Positions 44,225 to 53,809 of a DNA stretch of 64,000 bases are shown in pieces. Below the pieces are notes generated by a model that saw nothing but the letters and a program-made list of their open reading frames with translations, had not been told where the DNA came from and ran no database searches. The translations under genes were made by a program, and so were the position numbers. Source of the DNA: Myxosarcina sp. GI1. GTDB lineage: Bacteria > Cyanobacteriota > Cyanobacteriia > Cyanobacteriales > Xenococcaceae. The stretch covers positions 205,411 through 269,410 of the forward strand of contig NZ_JRFE01000026.1 of assembly GCF_000756305.1 (NCBI RefSeq). Reading direction: 5' to 3'. Position 1 is the first letter of the stretch. Each line of letters opens with the position of its first letter.

Positions 44225-46135
44225 TTAACCGACAACAGAAGGTTCTTTGCTACCAAAAAAAGCTTTAAGAATGTTTTCTGCCATTTGTGGACTGCTCAAG
44301 CCCAGATCGGCTTTAGACTGATCTGGAGTAGCGTGATCGACTAGCTTATCAGGTACGCCAAAACGCTTGACGGGAACTAATACATCATTGTCTTGTAAGG
44401 CTTCAACTACTGCCGAACCAAAACCGCCCATCAAACAGCCTTCTTCAAAAGTTGCTACCTTACCAATACGTTGGGCTAGAGGTAAAATCAACTCGGTATC
44501 TAATGGCTTAACAAAACGAGCATTAATTACCGTTGCTTCGACACCGTGTTCGTTGAGAATTTCTGCTACTTGCATAGTCGGATGCACCATCGCGCCATAG
44601 CCGACTAATAAAATATCGTCACCGTTGCGGAGAATTTCACCTTTACCAATCTCGATTGGTTCCCAACCTTCTTCCATTAAAGGTACGCCAACACCGCTAC
44701 CGCGAGGATAGCGCATGGCGATCGCACTTTCAGTATAGTTTATTCCCGTCACTGTCATGCGCTGTAGTTCGGCTTCGTCTTTGGGTGCCATCACGACGAT
44801 ATTGGGAATGCAGCGTAAATAAGCTATATCGTACATTCCCTGATGGGTAGGACCGTCTGCACCAACAATACCAGCCCGATCTAAACAGAAAAACACTGGT
44901 AGCTTTTGAATGCAGATATCGTGAATAATCTGATCGTATGCCCGCTGTAAGAAAGTAGAATAAATTGCCGCTACGGGCTTCATCCCTTCGCAAGCCAAAC
45001 CAGCAGCCAGGGTTACGGCATGTTGTTCGGCAATACCGACATCGACATACTGTTTGGGAAGTTTTTTCTGTAATTTGTCTAACCCCGTTCCCGTTGCCAT
45101 CGCTGCGGTAATACCGATAATTTTGGGGTCATTTTCTGCCAGGGTAGTGAGGGTATGAGCAAAAACTTTAGCATATTTAGGTGGTTTGGGTTTGGCAGCA
45201 GGAACGCTCTTACCAGTAGCCAAATTAAACGGGTTTTGAGCATGATAACCAACGCGATCGCGTTCGGCAATTTCATAACCTTTACCTTTAGTAGTAGCTA
45301 CGTGAACCAGTACGGGACCAGCTACTTTATGTGCTTGTTTAAAAGTAGATATTAATTCTGATAGGTTGTGTCCGTCAATTGGACCAAAATACTTAAAGCC
45401 CAATTCTTCAATTACCGCTCCTACTTTGGGAACCGCTAAACGCTTCATTCCCTCTTTTACTCTTGCCATTTCGGGGGTTAAAGATTCACCGAAGAAAGGT
45501 AGTTGTTTGAATTGTTCTTCTAAATTATCGGAAATAAACTGAATTGGGTCTGATAGACGAACTTTATTTAAATAACGAGAAATTGCTCCTACATTAGGCG
45601 AAATCGACATTTCATTATCATTCAAAACTACCATCAGATTGGTGTTGGGCAGATGTCCTGCATGATTTATTGCTTCTAGTGCCATACCGCCAGTCAAAGC
45701 ACCATCGCCAATAACCGCCACGCATTTAAAGTCATCTCCTTTGGCATCTCTAGCTAAAGCCATACCTAAAGCGGCTGAAATGCTAGTAGAAGCGTGTCCC
45801 GCTCCAAAACAATCAAATTTGTTCTCACAACGCTTGAGATAGCCAGCAATACCGTCTTTCTGACGTAGAGTACTAAAGCGATGATATCTTCCTGTGAGCA
45901 GTTTGTGAGGATATGCCTGATGTCCTACATCCCAGACTACTTTGTCTTGGTTTAAATCTAGTGTCTGATAGAGAGCAATAGTCAATTCTACTACTCCCAA
46001 ACCAGGTCCGAGATGACCACCACTAGTAGCAACTGTTTGTAAATGTTTTTCTCTTATTTGACGGGCGATATTTTCTAGTTGCCGAATTGATAAGCCATGT
46101 AGCTGATTGGGATGAGTTATTTCACTTAAGTGCAT
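44225..46135 (-). CDS. dxs: 1-deoxy-D-xylulose-5-phosphate synthase
   Basis: A full-length 636-residue thiamine-diphosphate enzyme that condenses pyruvate and glyceraldehyde-3-phosphate in the first step of the MEP pathway, feeding carotenoids, phytol and quinones. Recognisable parts are '[19 protein letters not shown]', '[15 protein letters not shown]', the ThDP site '[21 protein letters not shown]', the central '[18 protein letters not shown]' (catalytic Glu) and the C-terminal transketolase-C domain. It is monocistronic with its own terminator. Confidence 0.98.
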   Translation of the reverse strand: MHLSEITHPNQLHGLSIRQLENIARQIREKHLQTVATSGGHLGPGLGVVELTIALYQTLDLNQDKVVWDVGHQAYPHKLLTGRYHRFSTLRQKDGIAGYLKRCENKFDCFGAGHASTSISAALGMALARDAKGDDFKCVAVIGDGALTGGMALEAINHAGHLPNTNLMVVLNDNEMSISPNVGAISRYLNKVRLSDPIQFISDNLEEQFKQLPFFGESLTPEMARVKEGMKRLAVPKVGAVIEELGFKYFGPIDGHNLSELISTFKQAHKVAGPVLVHVATTKGKGYEIAERDRVGYHAQNPFNLATGKSVPAAKPKPPKYAKVFAHTLTTLAENDPKIIGITAAMATGTGLDKLQKKLPKQYVDVGIAEQHAVTLAAGLACEGMKPVAAIYSTFLQRAYDQIIHDICIQKLPVFFCLDRAGIVGADGPTHQGMYDIAYLRCIPNIVVMAPKDEAELQRMTVTGINYTESAIAMRYPRGSGVGVPLMEEGWEPIEIGKGEILRNGDDILLVGYGAMVHPTMQVAEILNEHGVEATVINARFVKPLDTELILPLAQRIGKVATFEEGCLMGGFGSAVVEALQDNDVLVPVKRFGVPDKLVDHATPDQSKADLGLSSPQMAENILKAFFGSKEPSVVG

Positions 46136-46492
46136 ACTGTGGTTTTCTCTAATAACAAAATCTTTTTTTTATACTAAATAAATTATCCTATTTTTACGGT
46201 CTGAGACACTGTAATAAGATACTTTTCTCAATGCTAGGCAAAAATTATGCTGCGTTTTTTCATCTAGAGTCGAAAAAAAAGTAGTTGGCTAGAAAAGACA
46301 GAAGGCAGAAATGACTGGGAGACAAAGACAATAGGAGACTTGAATATCTCTCGGTCGGCTACACCGAGCCGAAGAACGCGCTTCGCGAAGGCGAGCCTCT
46401 CCAGAGGCTGCGGCGAGGCTCTCGACTAGCATGCGAGTGAAATTCCCAAGTCCCTAAATTTTCTGCTTCTCCTGCTGCTAACTAACCCCAAT
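46136..46492. repeat. Intergenic region with nested GC-rich palindromes (46350-46409)
   Basis: Within 357 bp without a gene, positions 46350-46409 hold CTCGGT...ACCGAG, the perfect palindrome CTTCGCGAAG (46381-46390) and AGCCTCT-CC-AGAGGCT (46394-46409). The segment is far GC-richer than its flanks. It looks like a mosaic of dispersed palindromic repeats rather than a gene or terminator. The dxs promoter lies at its left end. Confidence 0.6.
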
Positions 46493-48004
46493 TTAGTTTC
46501 CCGAACTTATAGGCACGAAGTCATAACCCGTACCCGAAGCCGAGCCAGATTGTACCTTAACTAAAGTTGCCTCCATCTTGCGATCGCCAGAAGGTAAAAA
46601 TTCAACTTTACCCGTTGCCCCTTGGGAATTAAACCCAGGATTGGATAATACTTGGCGCAGTTGCTGGCGATTTTCGGCTAGATCCAGACCAGCAAAAATT
46701 GCTTTAGCTGCATCATAAGCCATAGCCGTACGCCAACTGCCTTCCATTCCCCACAATTTTATAGCTCCCTGATTAAAATCAGATCCCTTAGTTACTGCTG
46801 GATGCCAAGCTACGGGCAACACCAAGCCGTTAATATCATCTTGCCCTACATTTAAAGTTTCATAAGTGTACATCGAATGATTGCCGAGTATGGGCAATCG
46901 ATTGCGATTGGCTCTCGCTACTTCTAAAGCCTGATTGATATTGTTTACTGAAGGAATGACTAATAATGTCTCTGCTCCATTGGCAATTGCCTCAGAAATA
47001 GCTGCATCGGGATTAAACCCACCGCTGGCGAAATCACAATTTGAGGCGACAATTTCTCCCCCCAACTCAAACAAAGTTAGGGAAAACTCCTCTTGAAAAG
47101 ATGTACTGGCTGGAGAAGCAGAATCATTACAAATAGCAACTTTTTTGCGGTGAATCGTATTAGCTGCATATTCGGCTAAAGTGCTGGCTAAAGCTCTACT
47201 GCTAGGAGTAGTTCTAAATATATAGTCTCCAGCATGAGATATTTCTCTAGCAACGCTGGTAGGTGAAACCATGACTAATCCAGCTTTTTCATATATGGGA
47301 GCGGCAGCAATCGAAGAGTCGCTGGAATTGTGTCCGATTACTCCTATAATTTGCGGATTGTTAATAAAATTGGTAGCAATTTCTCTGGCGGTTTCGGGAT
47401 AATTATCGTCATTGGCTACTTGAATTTGTACCAAACTCCGTTTGCCATTAAGATTTACTCCTCCTTCTTGATTTATTTCGTTTTGAGCCTGAGCTACTCC
47501 GCGCAATATTTCTTGAGATACGTCTAGGCTGCCTCCAATAGGAACGCTAACGCCTATAGTAACTGTATTGGGTTCTGCTGCTGCGTAAGAATTGTTTAAA
47601 TAGATTAAAGCTTCGGGATCGTTAGGAAACACAGTCAGAGAATCGCGAAACTGTCTTTGAGCATCATAAAACATTCCTGAAGCGTATTTTGCTACTGCTG
47701 ACTGCTTGGCAGGGTTATTGTCGGCTTTAACTAAAATTCGTTCTCCCAGACTGAGTCTTTGGTCTAATGCTAAATTCTCTGGCTTGTTCCGCGAAAAAAA
47801 GCGGGGGCGTTCCAAAGAAATTGAAGACTGTCTGTTAGTTGCTGTTTGGGCTTTCTGGTGTCGATTAGCAGACCAAATAGCAACTAAGGTCATTGCCAAA
47901 ATACCTAAAATAATGATTATTCTAAGTTCAAAAGTAGTTTTACTTTTGTACGGAGAGCGATTGCTGTTCAATGGTACTTGCTTTTTGGGAAAAAGATCTT
48001 TCAC
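46493..48004 (-). CDS. Branched-chain amino acid type ABC substrate-binding protein, membrane-anchored
   Basis: A GTG start gives 503 residues. An N-terminal membrane helix at 28-43 ('IIIILGILAMTLVAIW') anchors the protein. A short helical TPR-like segment ('KYASGMFYDAQRQFRDSL') precedes a periplasmic-binding fold type I of the LivJ/UrtA family: 'TIGVSVPIGGSLDVSQEIL', 'IGVIGHNSSDSSIAAAPIY', 'LVMVSPTSVAREIS', 'IFRTTPSSRALASTLAEY'. No permease or ATPase genes are adjacent, so it may serve as a ligand sensor rather than a transporter component. Ligand unknown. Confidence 0.88.
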   Translation of the reverse strand: MKDLFPKKQVPLNSNRSPYKSKTTFELRIIIILGILAMTLVAIWSANRHQKAQTATNRQSSISLERPRFFSRNKPENLALDQRLSLGERILVKADNNPAKQSAVAKYASGMFYDAQRQFRDSLTVFPNDPEALIYLNNSYAAAEPNTVTIGVSVPIGGSLDVSQEILRGVAQAQNEINQEGGVNLNGKRSLVQIQVANDDNYPETAREIATNFINNPQIIGVIGHNSSDSSIAAAPIYEKAGLVMVSPTSVAREISHAGDYIFRTTPSSRALASTLAEYAANTIHRKKVAICNDSASPASTSFQEEFSLTLFELGGEIVASNCDFASGGFNPDAAISEAIANGAETLLVIPSVNNINQALEVARANRNRLPILGNHSMYTYETLNVGQDDINGLVLPVAWHPAVTKGSDFNQGAIKLWGMEGSWRTAMAYDAAKAIFAGLDLAENRQQLRQVLSNPGFNSQGATGKVEFLPSGDRKMEATLVKVQSGSASGTGYDFVPISSGN

Positions 48005-48150
48005 AGCCGTTAGTTTAATTTAAGTAATAAGACTAAAATAATTTTACAGACCAGATCGAGCGGTTGAAACAAACTTTTACCAAAATTATACTTTCTGTGT
48101 CAACAGTGAATTTATTTAAATTAGCTGCTAGATCGAACCACAAGCTCCAG

Positions 48151-49023
48151 TTATTCAACTATTGCCCCATCTAACACCGCTTCTCTAACATTTGCTTTTG
48201 TTAAATTTGTATCGCGCAAATCGGCGTTAAATAAATTAGCTCCTCTAAAATTGACTCCTGCTAAATTAGCACCGCGAAAATCGGTTTTGGTTAAAATAGC
48301 ACCGCTAAAATCTGCATGGCTTAGATTGGCATTATTAAAACTAGAGTAGCTACAGTTTGTCCAACGAAAATCACTATCGCTGGCAGTGGCGGTAGTTAGA
48401 TCGACAGCGAATAGATAAGCACGACAAAAATGAGCGGAAATCGCTTTTATGCTCTGTAAATTGGCTTTATAAAAATAAGTTTCTTGCAGTTCTGCTTGAT
48501 ATAAATTAGCTGCTTCCAAGCTAGCTTCCATAAAATTAGCTTTGGTTAAATGGGCTTCACTGAGATTGGTGCGATCGAGTTTGGCTGTCATAAAATTAGC
48601 TTCTTCGAGGTTAGCTTTTCTCATTGAGGTGCCGATGAGATTAGCACTAGTAAAATTAATTCTCTGACAGCTAGCTTCTCGTAAATCTGCACCAATCAAA
48701 TTAGCCAGGCTGAGATCGGCATCGGCTAGATTGGCAAAACGTAAATTGCTGTTGCTTAAGTTGGCTTTGCTAAGGCTAGCATTTCTCAATTCTGCGGCTT
48801 GTAGATTGGCACTACTTAAATTGGCATCATTTAATCCTGCCGCCCGTAAATTAGCTCTGGTCAAATTAGCTCTAGCTAGATACACTTCCTGTAAACTAAC
48901 GCCTTTAAGATTAGCATCAATTAAATCGGGTTCGAGGCGATCGCCAGCGTCAATCCATTTAAACCAGCTTTTAGCACCCCGTTTTAATCTAGTTAGATGT
49001 TCTACATTTGCCAACTTTATCAC
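48151..49023 (-). CDS. Pentapeptide-repeat protein
   Basis: A GTG start gives 290 residues. After a short helical head ('EHLTRLKRGAKSWFKWIDAG'), nearly the whole protein is A(D/N)LXX pentapeptides (for example 'ANLTRANLRAAGLNDANL'), forming a right-handed quadrilateral beta-helix of about 50 repeats. A few irregular coils with Cys ('SCQRINFTS', 'FCRAYLFAVD', 'NCSYSSF') interrupt it. Such proteins are extremely common in cyanobacteria, and their role is mostly unknown. It lies next to ccmP on the same strand with a 101-bp gap. Confidence 0.92.
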   Translation of the reverse strand: MIKLANVEHLTRLKRGAKSWFKWIDAGDRLEPDLIDANLKGVSLQEVYLARANLTRANLRAAGLNDANLSSANLQAAELRNASLSKANLSNSNLRFANLADADLSLANLIGADLREASCQRINFTSANLIGTSMRKANLEEANFMTAKLDRTNLSEAHLTKANFMEASLEAANLYQAELQETYFYKANLQSIKAISAHFCRAYLFAVDLTTATASDSDFRWTNCSYSSFNNANLSHADFSGAILTKTDFRGANLAGVNFRGANLFNADLRDTNLTKANVREAVLDGAIVE

Positions 49024-49124
49024 CTCTGCACCGCGATCGACCGATCTTATTGCTATTTAAACGTTCCCGAACTCTATTATCTCTCGATCTGGTTGGTTCG
49101 TAATTTACTTTTAATTAAGACGAG

Positions 49125-49766
49125 CTATTCAGATTTTTTGTCTTTAAAAGTATCTCTACCAGCAATACTTTCAACTGCTGTAAGGGCTGCCTGCGAACCA
49201 GCGATGATATCTCGTTCTTCTCCTCCTAAATACAATCGCCCAAAACTACCTACAGCGGTGACTTTAAGAATATTAATCAGTGCTGCTTTTTCGGCTTCAT
49301 TCGCTGCTAAAGCAGCATAAGCGGCGGGTTGAACTTCTAGAACATATAGAGTTTGTCCTGCTAGTAACATTTGTCCCTGACTATTGCGATTGACTAACTG
49401 AGCTTGATAGGGATCGATATTGCGGATAATTTGGCTAGAAACTACCCTGGGCTTGAGACAGTCTTTTTGACTTACTTCCAAAGCTTGTAAAATTGCTCTA
49501 CCTGCTGCCTTAACCTCTCCTTGTTTGCTCGCATGAATTTCTAGCAATCCATATAGACGCTCGACAAATTGAACGCCAGGTCTTACTACAGCAGCTTTCA
49601 AAGCTACGTCGGTAATACGATTGATTTCAATTCCAGGAGAAATTTCAATCCATAAAGAAGCATCCCCTGGCAGCGGCAAAAACCCTAATGCCACAGTACC
49701 AATATAGGCTGCGTGCTGAAGTTGTAATCTATCTAAATAAACATAACTGCGAAGTTCTACACCCAA
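49125..49766 (-). CDS. ccmP: Carboxysome shell protein CcmP (tandem BMC domain)
   Basis: A TTG start is supported by AAGGGG eight bases upstream and by the typical start [12 protein letters not shown]; the frame continues upstream without any ATG. The 213-residue protein has two permuted BMC domains: '[20 protein letters not shown]', '[20 protein letters not shown]' and later '[20 protein letters not shown]', '[20 protein letters not shown]'. CcmP trimers stack as double layers with a large gated pore in beta-carboxysome shells. It is encoded away from the main ccm cluster, as is usual. EutL-like annotation refers to the same fold. Confidence 0.85.
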   Translation of the reverse strand: MGVELRSYVYLDRLQLQHAAYIGTVALGFLPLPGDASLWIEISPGIEINRITDVALKAAVVRPGVQFVERLYGLLEIHASKQGEVKAAGRAILQALEVSQKDCLKPRVVSSQIIRNIDPYQAQLVNRNSQGQMLLAGQTLYVLEVQPAAYAALAANEAEKAALINILKVTAVGSFGRLYLGGEERDIIAGSQAALTAVESIAGRDTFKDKKSE

Positions 49767-50159
49767 AGCGTTAATCCCCTTATCAAAATTAGGATTTAGA
49801 CTATCAAAGTAATTTTTGACGAAGTTAGAAAAAGCTCTGTTGCGTCTTGGTGACGTAGCAGTATCTTTCTAACCATTCTCCAGCTAACCAGTTTCTGTCG
49901 GCAATTGTAAAGACTAGTTTGTTAATTGAGAGGCTAAACTAAAATTTGACAGGGCTAAAAAGCGTTTGGTAGCAAATAACTAAAAAGGAGGTTATATTTT
50001 ATGCTTGATGTTTGAGTTTACCGACTAAAATGCCAAGAAGATCGATCTTTTTTAAACCTTTGAACTAGAACGAGCTAGATTGAGTTTTATTGGTACGAGC
50101 GTTCGATCGCCGCTGTTAACTATGGTTTAAAACATCTAACTATAATTCAATATGCAGAT
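49767..50159. other. Divergent intergenic region ccmP-spp
   Basis: This 393-bp stretch contains the promoters of ccmP (minus) and spp (plus). A strong ribosome-binding site (AAAAAGGAGG) precedes an ATG at 50001 that opens only a four-codon frame (MLDV, stop), about 150 bp before spp. Otherwise no gene, repeat or RNA was recognised. Confidence 0.45.
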
Positions 50160-50906
50160 ATGAAGCCTTTTTTATTTGTAACCGACTTAGACAATACTTT
50201 GGTTGGAGACGATCCAGCTTTAAAAACTCTCAATCAACATTTAGCCAAACATCGTCAGGAGTATGGTACCAAAATAGTTTATGCAACTGGACGTTCTTTA
50301 TATCTCTATCGACTGTTAGCAAAGGCAAAGTTGTTGTTGTCTCCAGATGCTTTAATAACTTCTGTGGGGACAGAAATGTATTTTGATTCTAATAAAGAAG
50401 TTTGCGATCCTGAGTGGGAAAAGATTTTGTCTCAGGGATGGAATCGTGAGGAAATAGTATCTATTGCTAGTAAGTTTGAAGATCTACAGTTTCAGCCCGA
50501 TTCCGAACAAAATCCCTTTAAAATTAGTTATTATTTAGCACAATCGGTATCTGAAAAAGTAATTAATAAATTGAGAACCGCCCTTTACGATCGCGGTTAT
50601 CAGGTAAAATTAATATATAGCGGCGGTCAAGATCTTGACCTGCTCCCACCTAATGGAGACAAAGGTTTGGCAGTACAGTTTTTACGCGATAGATGGAATA
50701 TAGCTGCTTGTGACACCGTTACCTGTGGTGATTCTGGTAACGATGTTGCTTTGTTTATAGGGGAAGAAAAAGGAATTATTGTTGGCAATGCCAAACCTGA
50801 ATTGAGTCAATGGTATCGAGAAAATAAACACGAATCGCTCTATTTTGCCAAGGCGGCTTGTGCTGGAGGAATTTTAGAAGGTTTAAAGTATTTTAATTTT
50901 GTTTAG
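50160..50906 (+). CDS. spp: Sucrose-phosphate phosphatase
   Basis: A 248-residue HAD-superfamily hydrolase of the sucrose-phosphatase type. Motif I 'VTDLDNTLVGDD' (nucleophile Asp and general acid Asp), 'IVYATGRSLYLYRLL', the cap with 'DALITSVGTEMYF', the Lys region 'LPPNGDKGLAVQFL' and motif IV 'TCGDSGNDVALF' are all present. It dephosphorylates sucrose-6-phosphate, giving the compatible solute sucrose. It lacks the C-terminal extension of plant SPP, as expected for cyanobacteria. ruvA follows 36 bp downstream. Confidence 0.94.
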   Translation: MKPFLFVTDLDNTLVGDDPALKTLNQHLAKHRQEYGTKIVYATGRSLYLYRLLAKAKLLLSPDALITSVGTEMYFDSNKEVCDPEWEKILSQGWNREEIVSIASKFEDLQFQPDSEQNPFKISYYLAQSVSEKVINKLRTALYDRGYQVKLIYSGGQDLDLLPPNGDKGLAVQFLRDRWNIAACDTVTCGDSGNDVALFIGEEKGIIVGNAKPELSQWYRENKHESLYFAKAACAGGILEGLKYFNFV

Positions 50907-50942
50907 AATTTGAATAAAATTCTGTAGCTCTTAACTCTATTA

Positions 50943-51581
50943 ATGATTAGCTATCTTAAAGGCATAAATACTGAAATTGTTAAAACTATTAACAATCGCC
51001 ACATTTTAATCTTAGAAGTTAACGACATCGGCTACGAAATTCAAGTTCCCTCTCGTTTGGTACAGCAGCTATCGACTGAAAATTCTGCCACCGTACAAAT
51101 TTTTACCTATTTGCAAATACAAGAAGACAAACAAATTCTCTATGGTTTCGCCACTGCTGCCGAAAGAGATTTATTTCGTCAGTTAGTAGGAGTTAGCGGT
51201 ATTGGAATGCAGTTGGGAATTGCGGCAATCGATACTTTAGGAATTTCGGATTTGGTAGGGGCAATTGTATCGGGGAATATCTCTACATTGACTAAAATTC
51301 CTGGTGTCGGAAACAAAACTGCCGAACGCATCGCTCTAGAACTTAAAACCAAACTATCTCAATGGCGTAAATTAGCTGGGGTAGCCATCGACCAACCCGC
51401 ATCTTCTTCTCTTCCCAAGCCAGAAATCCTCGAAGATTTGGAAATGACTTTACTAGCTTTGGGATATAGCAACGAAGAAATCGAAAGTGCGATTAATGCT
51501 ATAAGTCAAAACGATCTACTCCTTAAAAATCCTAACGTGGAAGAATGGATTAGAAGTGCAATCGCTTGGCTGGGAGAGTGA
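50943..51581 (+). CDS. ruvA: Holliday junction DNA helicase subunit RuvA
   Basis: A 212-residue protein with the three RuvA domains: an OB fold ('MISYLKGINTEIVKTINNRH'), tandem helix-hairpin-helix motifs ('LVGVSGIGMQLGIAAID' and 'TLTKIPGVGNKTAERIALEL'), and the C-terminal RuvB-binding helix bundle ('EDLEMTLLALGYSNEEIESA'). RuvA tetramers hold four-way junctions for RuvB-driven branch migration. ruvB is not adjacent, which is common in cyanobacteria. The gene may share a transcript with spp. Confidence 0.97.
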   Translation: MISYLKGINTEIVKTINNRHILILEVNDIGYEIQVPSRLVQQLSTENSATVQIFTYLQIQEDKQILYGFATAAERDLFRQLVGVSGIGMQLGIAAIDTLGISDLVGAIVSGNISTLTKIPGVGNKTAERIALELKTKLSQWRKLAGVAIDQPASSSLPKPEILEDLEMTLLALGYSNEEIESAINAISQNDLLLKNPNVEEWIRSAIAWLGE

Positions 51582-51691
51582 AATAATCTGAGGCGCGAAA
51601 TTTGAATAAATATACGCCTTTTGCTGGTTTTGACGGCAACACTCTTCTTAGAGATAGCTTTTGACCTCTTCTAAAAACGACCACTACACTA

Positions 51692-51734
51692 AGCGACTGC
51701 CTCAAGCGAGCGTTCGCCTGTGCCAGCAGTCGCT
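51692..51734. repeat. Nested palindrome downstream of ruvA
   Basis: AGCGACTGC (51692-51700) pairs perfectly with GCAGTCGCT (51726-51734), and inside it GCGA (51706-51709) pairs with TCGC (51714-51717). The element is GC-rich within AT-rich DNA and no clear U-run follows, so it is probably a dispersed palindromic repeat rather than a terminator. Confidence 0.6.
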
Positions 51735-51866
51735 GTATTTGCCCTTCAGCCATCGATCCTAGTCCGATCTAATTCAATCTAAATTTTACAGGTTTCTGGA
51801 TGTTTTTGAGGGTTTTTCGAGGTCTTATAATAGGCTATAAAGCCGTTGTATCGCTTATTTTATCAA

Positions 51867-51939
51867 AGCTGGCAACAGGACTCGAACCTGCGACCGGCTG
51901 ATTACAAATCAGCTGCTCTACCAACTGAGCTACGCCAGC
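51867..51939 (-). tRNA. tRNA-Thr (anticodon TGT)
   Basis: On the minus strand the sequence folds as a full cloverleaf. The 7-bp acceptor stem begins GCTGGCG, the D-arm is TAGCTCAGTTGGTAGAGCA, the anticodon stem GCTGA/TCAGC encloses the loop TTTGTAA, and the T-arm contains GGTTCGAGTCC. The anticodon TGT reads ACA/ACG threonine codons. The CCA end is not encoded. No neighbouring tRNA or integrase is attached. Confidence 0.97.
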
Positions 51940-52030
51940 ATCAGGTATTTATAATAACAGATTTTATCTTTACCATCATTATTTTTTTTCACGATTGCCG
52001 ATTGCGTTTGCGAAAGCAAATCCTTGGGAC

Positions 52031-52061
52031 TCAGGCAGCGCGCCGAGCGCGATAAGCCTGA
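52031..52061. repeat. Palindrome TCAGGC...GCCTGA near tRNA-Thr
   Basis: TCAGGC and GCCTGA enclose a GCGCGC-CGA-GCGCG core. This is a GC-rich hairpin between the tRNA gene and the response-regulator gene. It resembles the other palindromic islands of the window, and termination of the minus-strand regulator gene is possible but no U-run is seen. Confidence 0.5.
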
Positions 52062-52133
52062 AAGGCATCAGAATTACGCGATCGCCCTATTAACTTGCCG
52101 TTAATAAGGCAACTACCGTCACTCTTTTACCTT

Positions 52134-52781
52134 CTACGCCATACTGCTTTCAATCGACCAGCGCGCTAACTCAGTACGATTATTGAGGCTAGTTTTATTT
52201 AGCATATTAGAGACATGGCTTTCTATGGTGCGCTGGCTGACATTCAGCTTCTCGGCAATTTCTCGATTAGCCATCCCTTTAGCTACCAACTGAACTACTT
52301 TTATTTCAGTTGGAGTTAACTCGACATTATGAGGAACTTTAATTGAAGGCGCGCCGTCCAAACTTCTAGGTCTTCCCTGTTCCCAACGCTTGATTTGATT
52401 GAGAGAAGATTCTACCTGAGCTACTAATTCTTCTGGCTCAAAGGGTTTGACCATGTAAACATCAGCACCTTCATTCAAACCTTTAACTTTATCTTGACTT
52501 TGACCCTTGGCTGAAAGAAATAGAACGGGAATTTTGTTAGTTGTTGGTTCTTCCCTAATATGCTTGACTAAAGCATAACCATCCATTTCTGGCATCATCA
52601 CATCACAGATAATTAAATCGGGAATATGGCGATCGAGAACTTCTAATGCTTCGCGACCATTTTCAGCAGTTGCCACATTGTAACCTCTAAATTCTAGATA
52701 ATCTTTTACAAGTAAAATCAAATTAGGGTCATCATCAATAAGTAGCAGTTTTTTATTATCTTTGGATAAATTTTCTTTCAT
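52134..52781 (-). CDS. NarL/LuxR-type response regulator
   Basis: A 215-residue two-domain regulator. The receiver has the acidic pocket Asp16-Asp17, phospho-acceptor Asp60 ('DLIICDVMMPEMDGYALV'), Ser in 'VLFLSAKG' and Lys in 'YMVKPFEPEELV'. A linker leads to a LuxR-type helix-turn-helix ('LTPTEIKVVQLVAKGMANRE', 'KLNVSQRTIESHVSNML'). It should bind DNA on phosphorylation by an unlinked kinase. Rre1/Ycf29-like regulators share this architecture, but identity with them is not claimed. Confidence 0.92.
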   Translation of the reverse strand: MKENLSKDNKKLLLIDDDPNLILLVKDYLEFRGYNVATAENGREALEVLDRHIPDLIICDVMMPEMDGYALVKHIREEPTTNKIPVLFLSAKGQSQDKVKGLNEGADVYMVKPFEPEELVAQVESSLNQIKRWEQGRPRSLDGAPSIKVPHNVELTPTEIKVVQLVAKGMANREIAEKLNVSQRTIESHVSNMLNKTSLNNRTELARWSIESSMA

Positions 52782-53192
52782 AAGTAATACATTGAAAGTC
52801 TAAACTTGGATGCTGGTTAAAGTATTCGGTTGATGTATCCCTAAATTTATTTAGGTACAGAATCAAACGTAAGTCGATCTGGTTAGGGGCAAATATTCAT
52901 TTAACCGAACAGTAGCAACGTGATAAAAGGTCAAAAAACTGTAAAATCACATAATCTATAAATAATTTAACCTCAATGTCTATTTTTGACACTCTTTTTT
53001 AAGAGTGTTTATCTCCAATGGAAAATTATTTTTAATCTAGCTTATAAACTTTCAATAACCTAATTTAGATTTAAACATTAGTAATAAACGGAGCGGGTGG
53101 CAATCGTGTTATTTTAAAGACACATTTTTTCAGTATAATTACGGTATAAAAAAAATAGATAATATTAATTAGGTAGTCTTCGTCTCACTTTG
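52782..53192. promoter_or_regulatory. Divergent promoter region with hairpin
   Basis: This 411-bp AT-rich gap between the response regulator and the nitroreductase gene has no coding frame. A perfect 8-bp hairpin ACACTCTT-TTTT-AAGAGTGT lies at 52989-53008. Its position between divergent genes suggests an operator or attenuating structure rather than a terminator for either. Confidence 0.45.
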
Positions 53193-53777
53193 ATGGATAA
53201 TTTTATTGGTCAATTCAATCAATTGATAAAATCGCGACGTTCGACCAAACCTCGTTTTTTTAATGGAACAAAAATAAAACCCGAGTTAGTTTGGCAAATT
53301 TTAGAAAATGCTAATTGGGCACCCAATCACGGTTTAACACAACCTTGGCGATTTAAAGTTTTTAGCGACCTTGGTTTAGAAAAGTTAGCTAAATTTCAAG
53401 CAGATCTTTACAAACAAACTACTCCAGCAGAAAAATTTCAGCCTGAAAAATACGAAAGAATGAAGACAAATTTACTTAAGTCTTCTCATGTAATAATTAT
53501 TTGTATGCAGCGTCAGAAATCCGAAAAAATACCAGAAATAGAAGAAATAGAAGCAGTCGCCTGTAGCGTGCAAAATATGGCATTAACAGCAGCAGCCTAT
53601 GGAATCTGTAGTTTTTGGGGTTCGGGAGGAGTGACCTACACAGACGAACTAAAACAGTTTTTGGGTTTAAATCCTAAAGATCGTTGTTTGGGATATTTAT
53701 ATCTTGGCTATAGCGATAATCCTGCTACTAAGAGCGATCGCAGCCCAATTAAAGATAAGGTGGAGTGGATTGAGTAA
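53193..53777 (+). CDS. Nitroreductase family protein
   Basis: The ATG at 53193 gives 194 residues (a TTG one codon earlier was discarded). The FMN-binding pattern is present: 'IKSRRSTKPRFFNG' (Arg-Arg-Ser phosphate contacts), 'NANWAPNHGLTQPWRF', 'VACSVQNMALTAAAYGICSF' and 'GYLYLGYSDNPA'. It belongs to the YdjA/TdsD-like flavin reductases acting on nitro or quinone compounds with NAD(P)H. Physiological substrate unknown. It ends 33 bp before a MITE-like element. Confidence 0.88.
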   Translation: MDNFIGQFNQLIKSRRSTKPRFFNGTKIKPELVWQILENANWAPNHGLTQPWRFKVFSDLGLEKLAKFQADLYKQTTPAEKFQPEKYERMKTNLLKSSHVIIICMQRQKSEKIPEIEEIEAVACSVQNMALTAAAYGICSFWGSGGVTYTDELKQFLGLNPKDRCLGYLYLGYSDNPATKSDRSPIKDKVEWIE

Positions 53778-53809
53778 AAAAGTCAAAAGTCAAAAGGTAA
53801 AAGGTAAAA

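Noticed and set aside
48731..49060. Plus-strand Leu/Ala-rich frame antisense to the pentapeptide-repeat gene
   Set aside because: It mirrors the periodic GCTAATTTA codons of the repeat protein and is a typical shadow frame.
51846..52055. Plus-strand open frame across the tRNA-Thr gene
   Set aside because: It reads antisense through the tRNA cloverleaf, giving the familiar spurious QDSNLRPADYKSAALPTELR-like peptide, and has no support as a gene.
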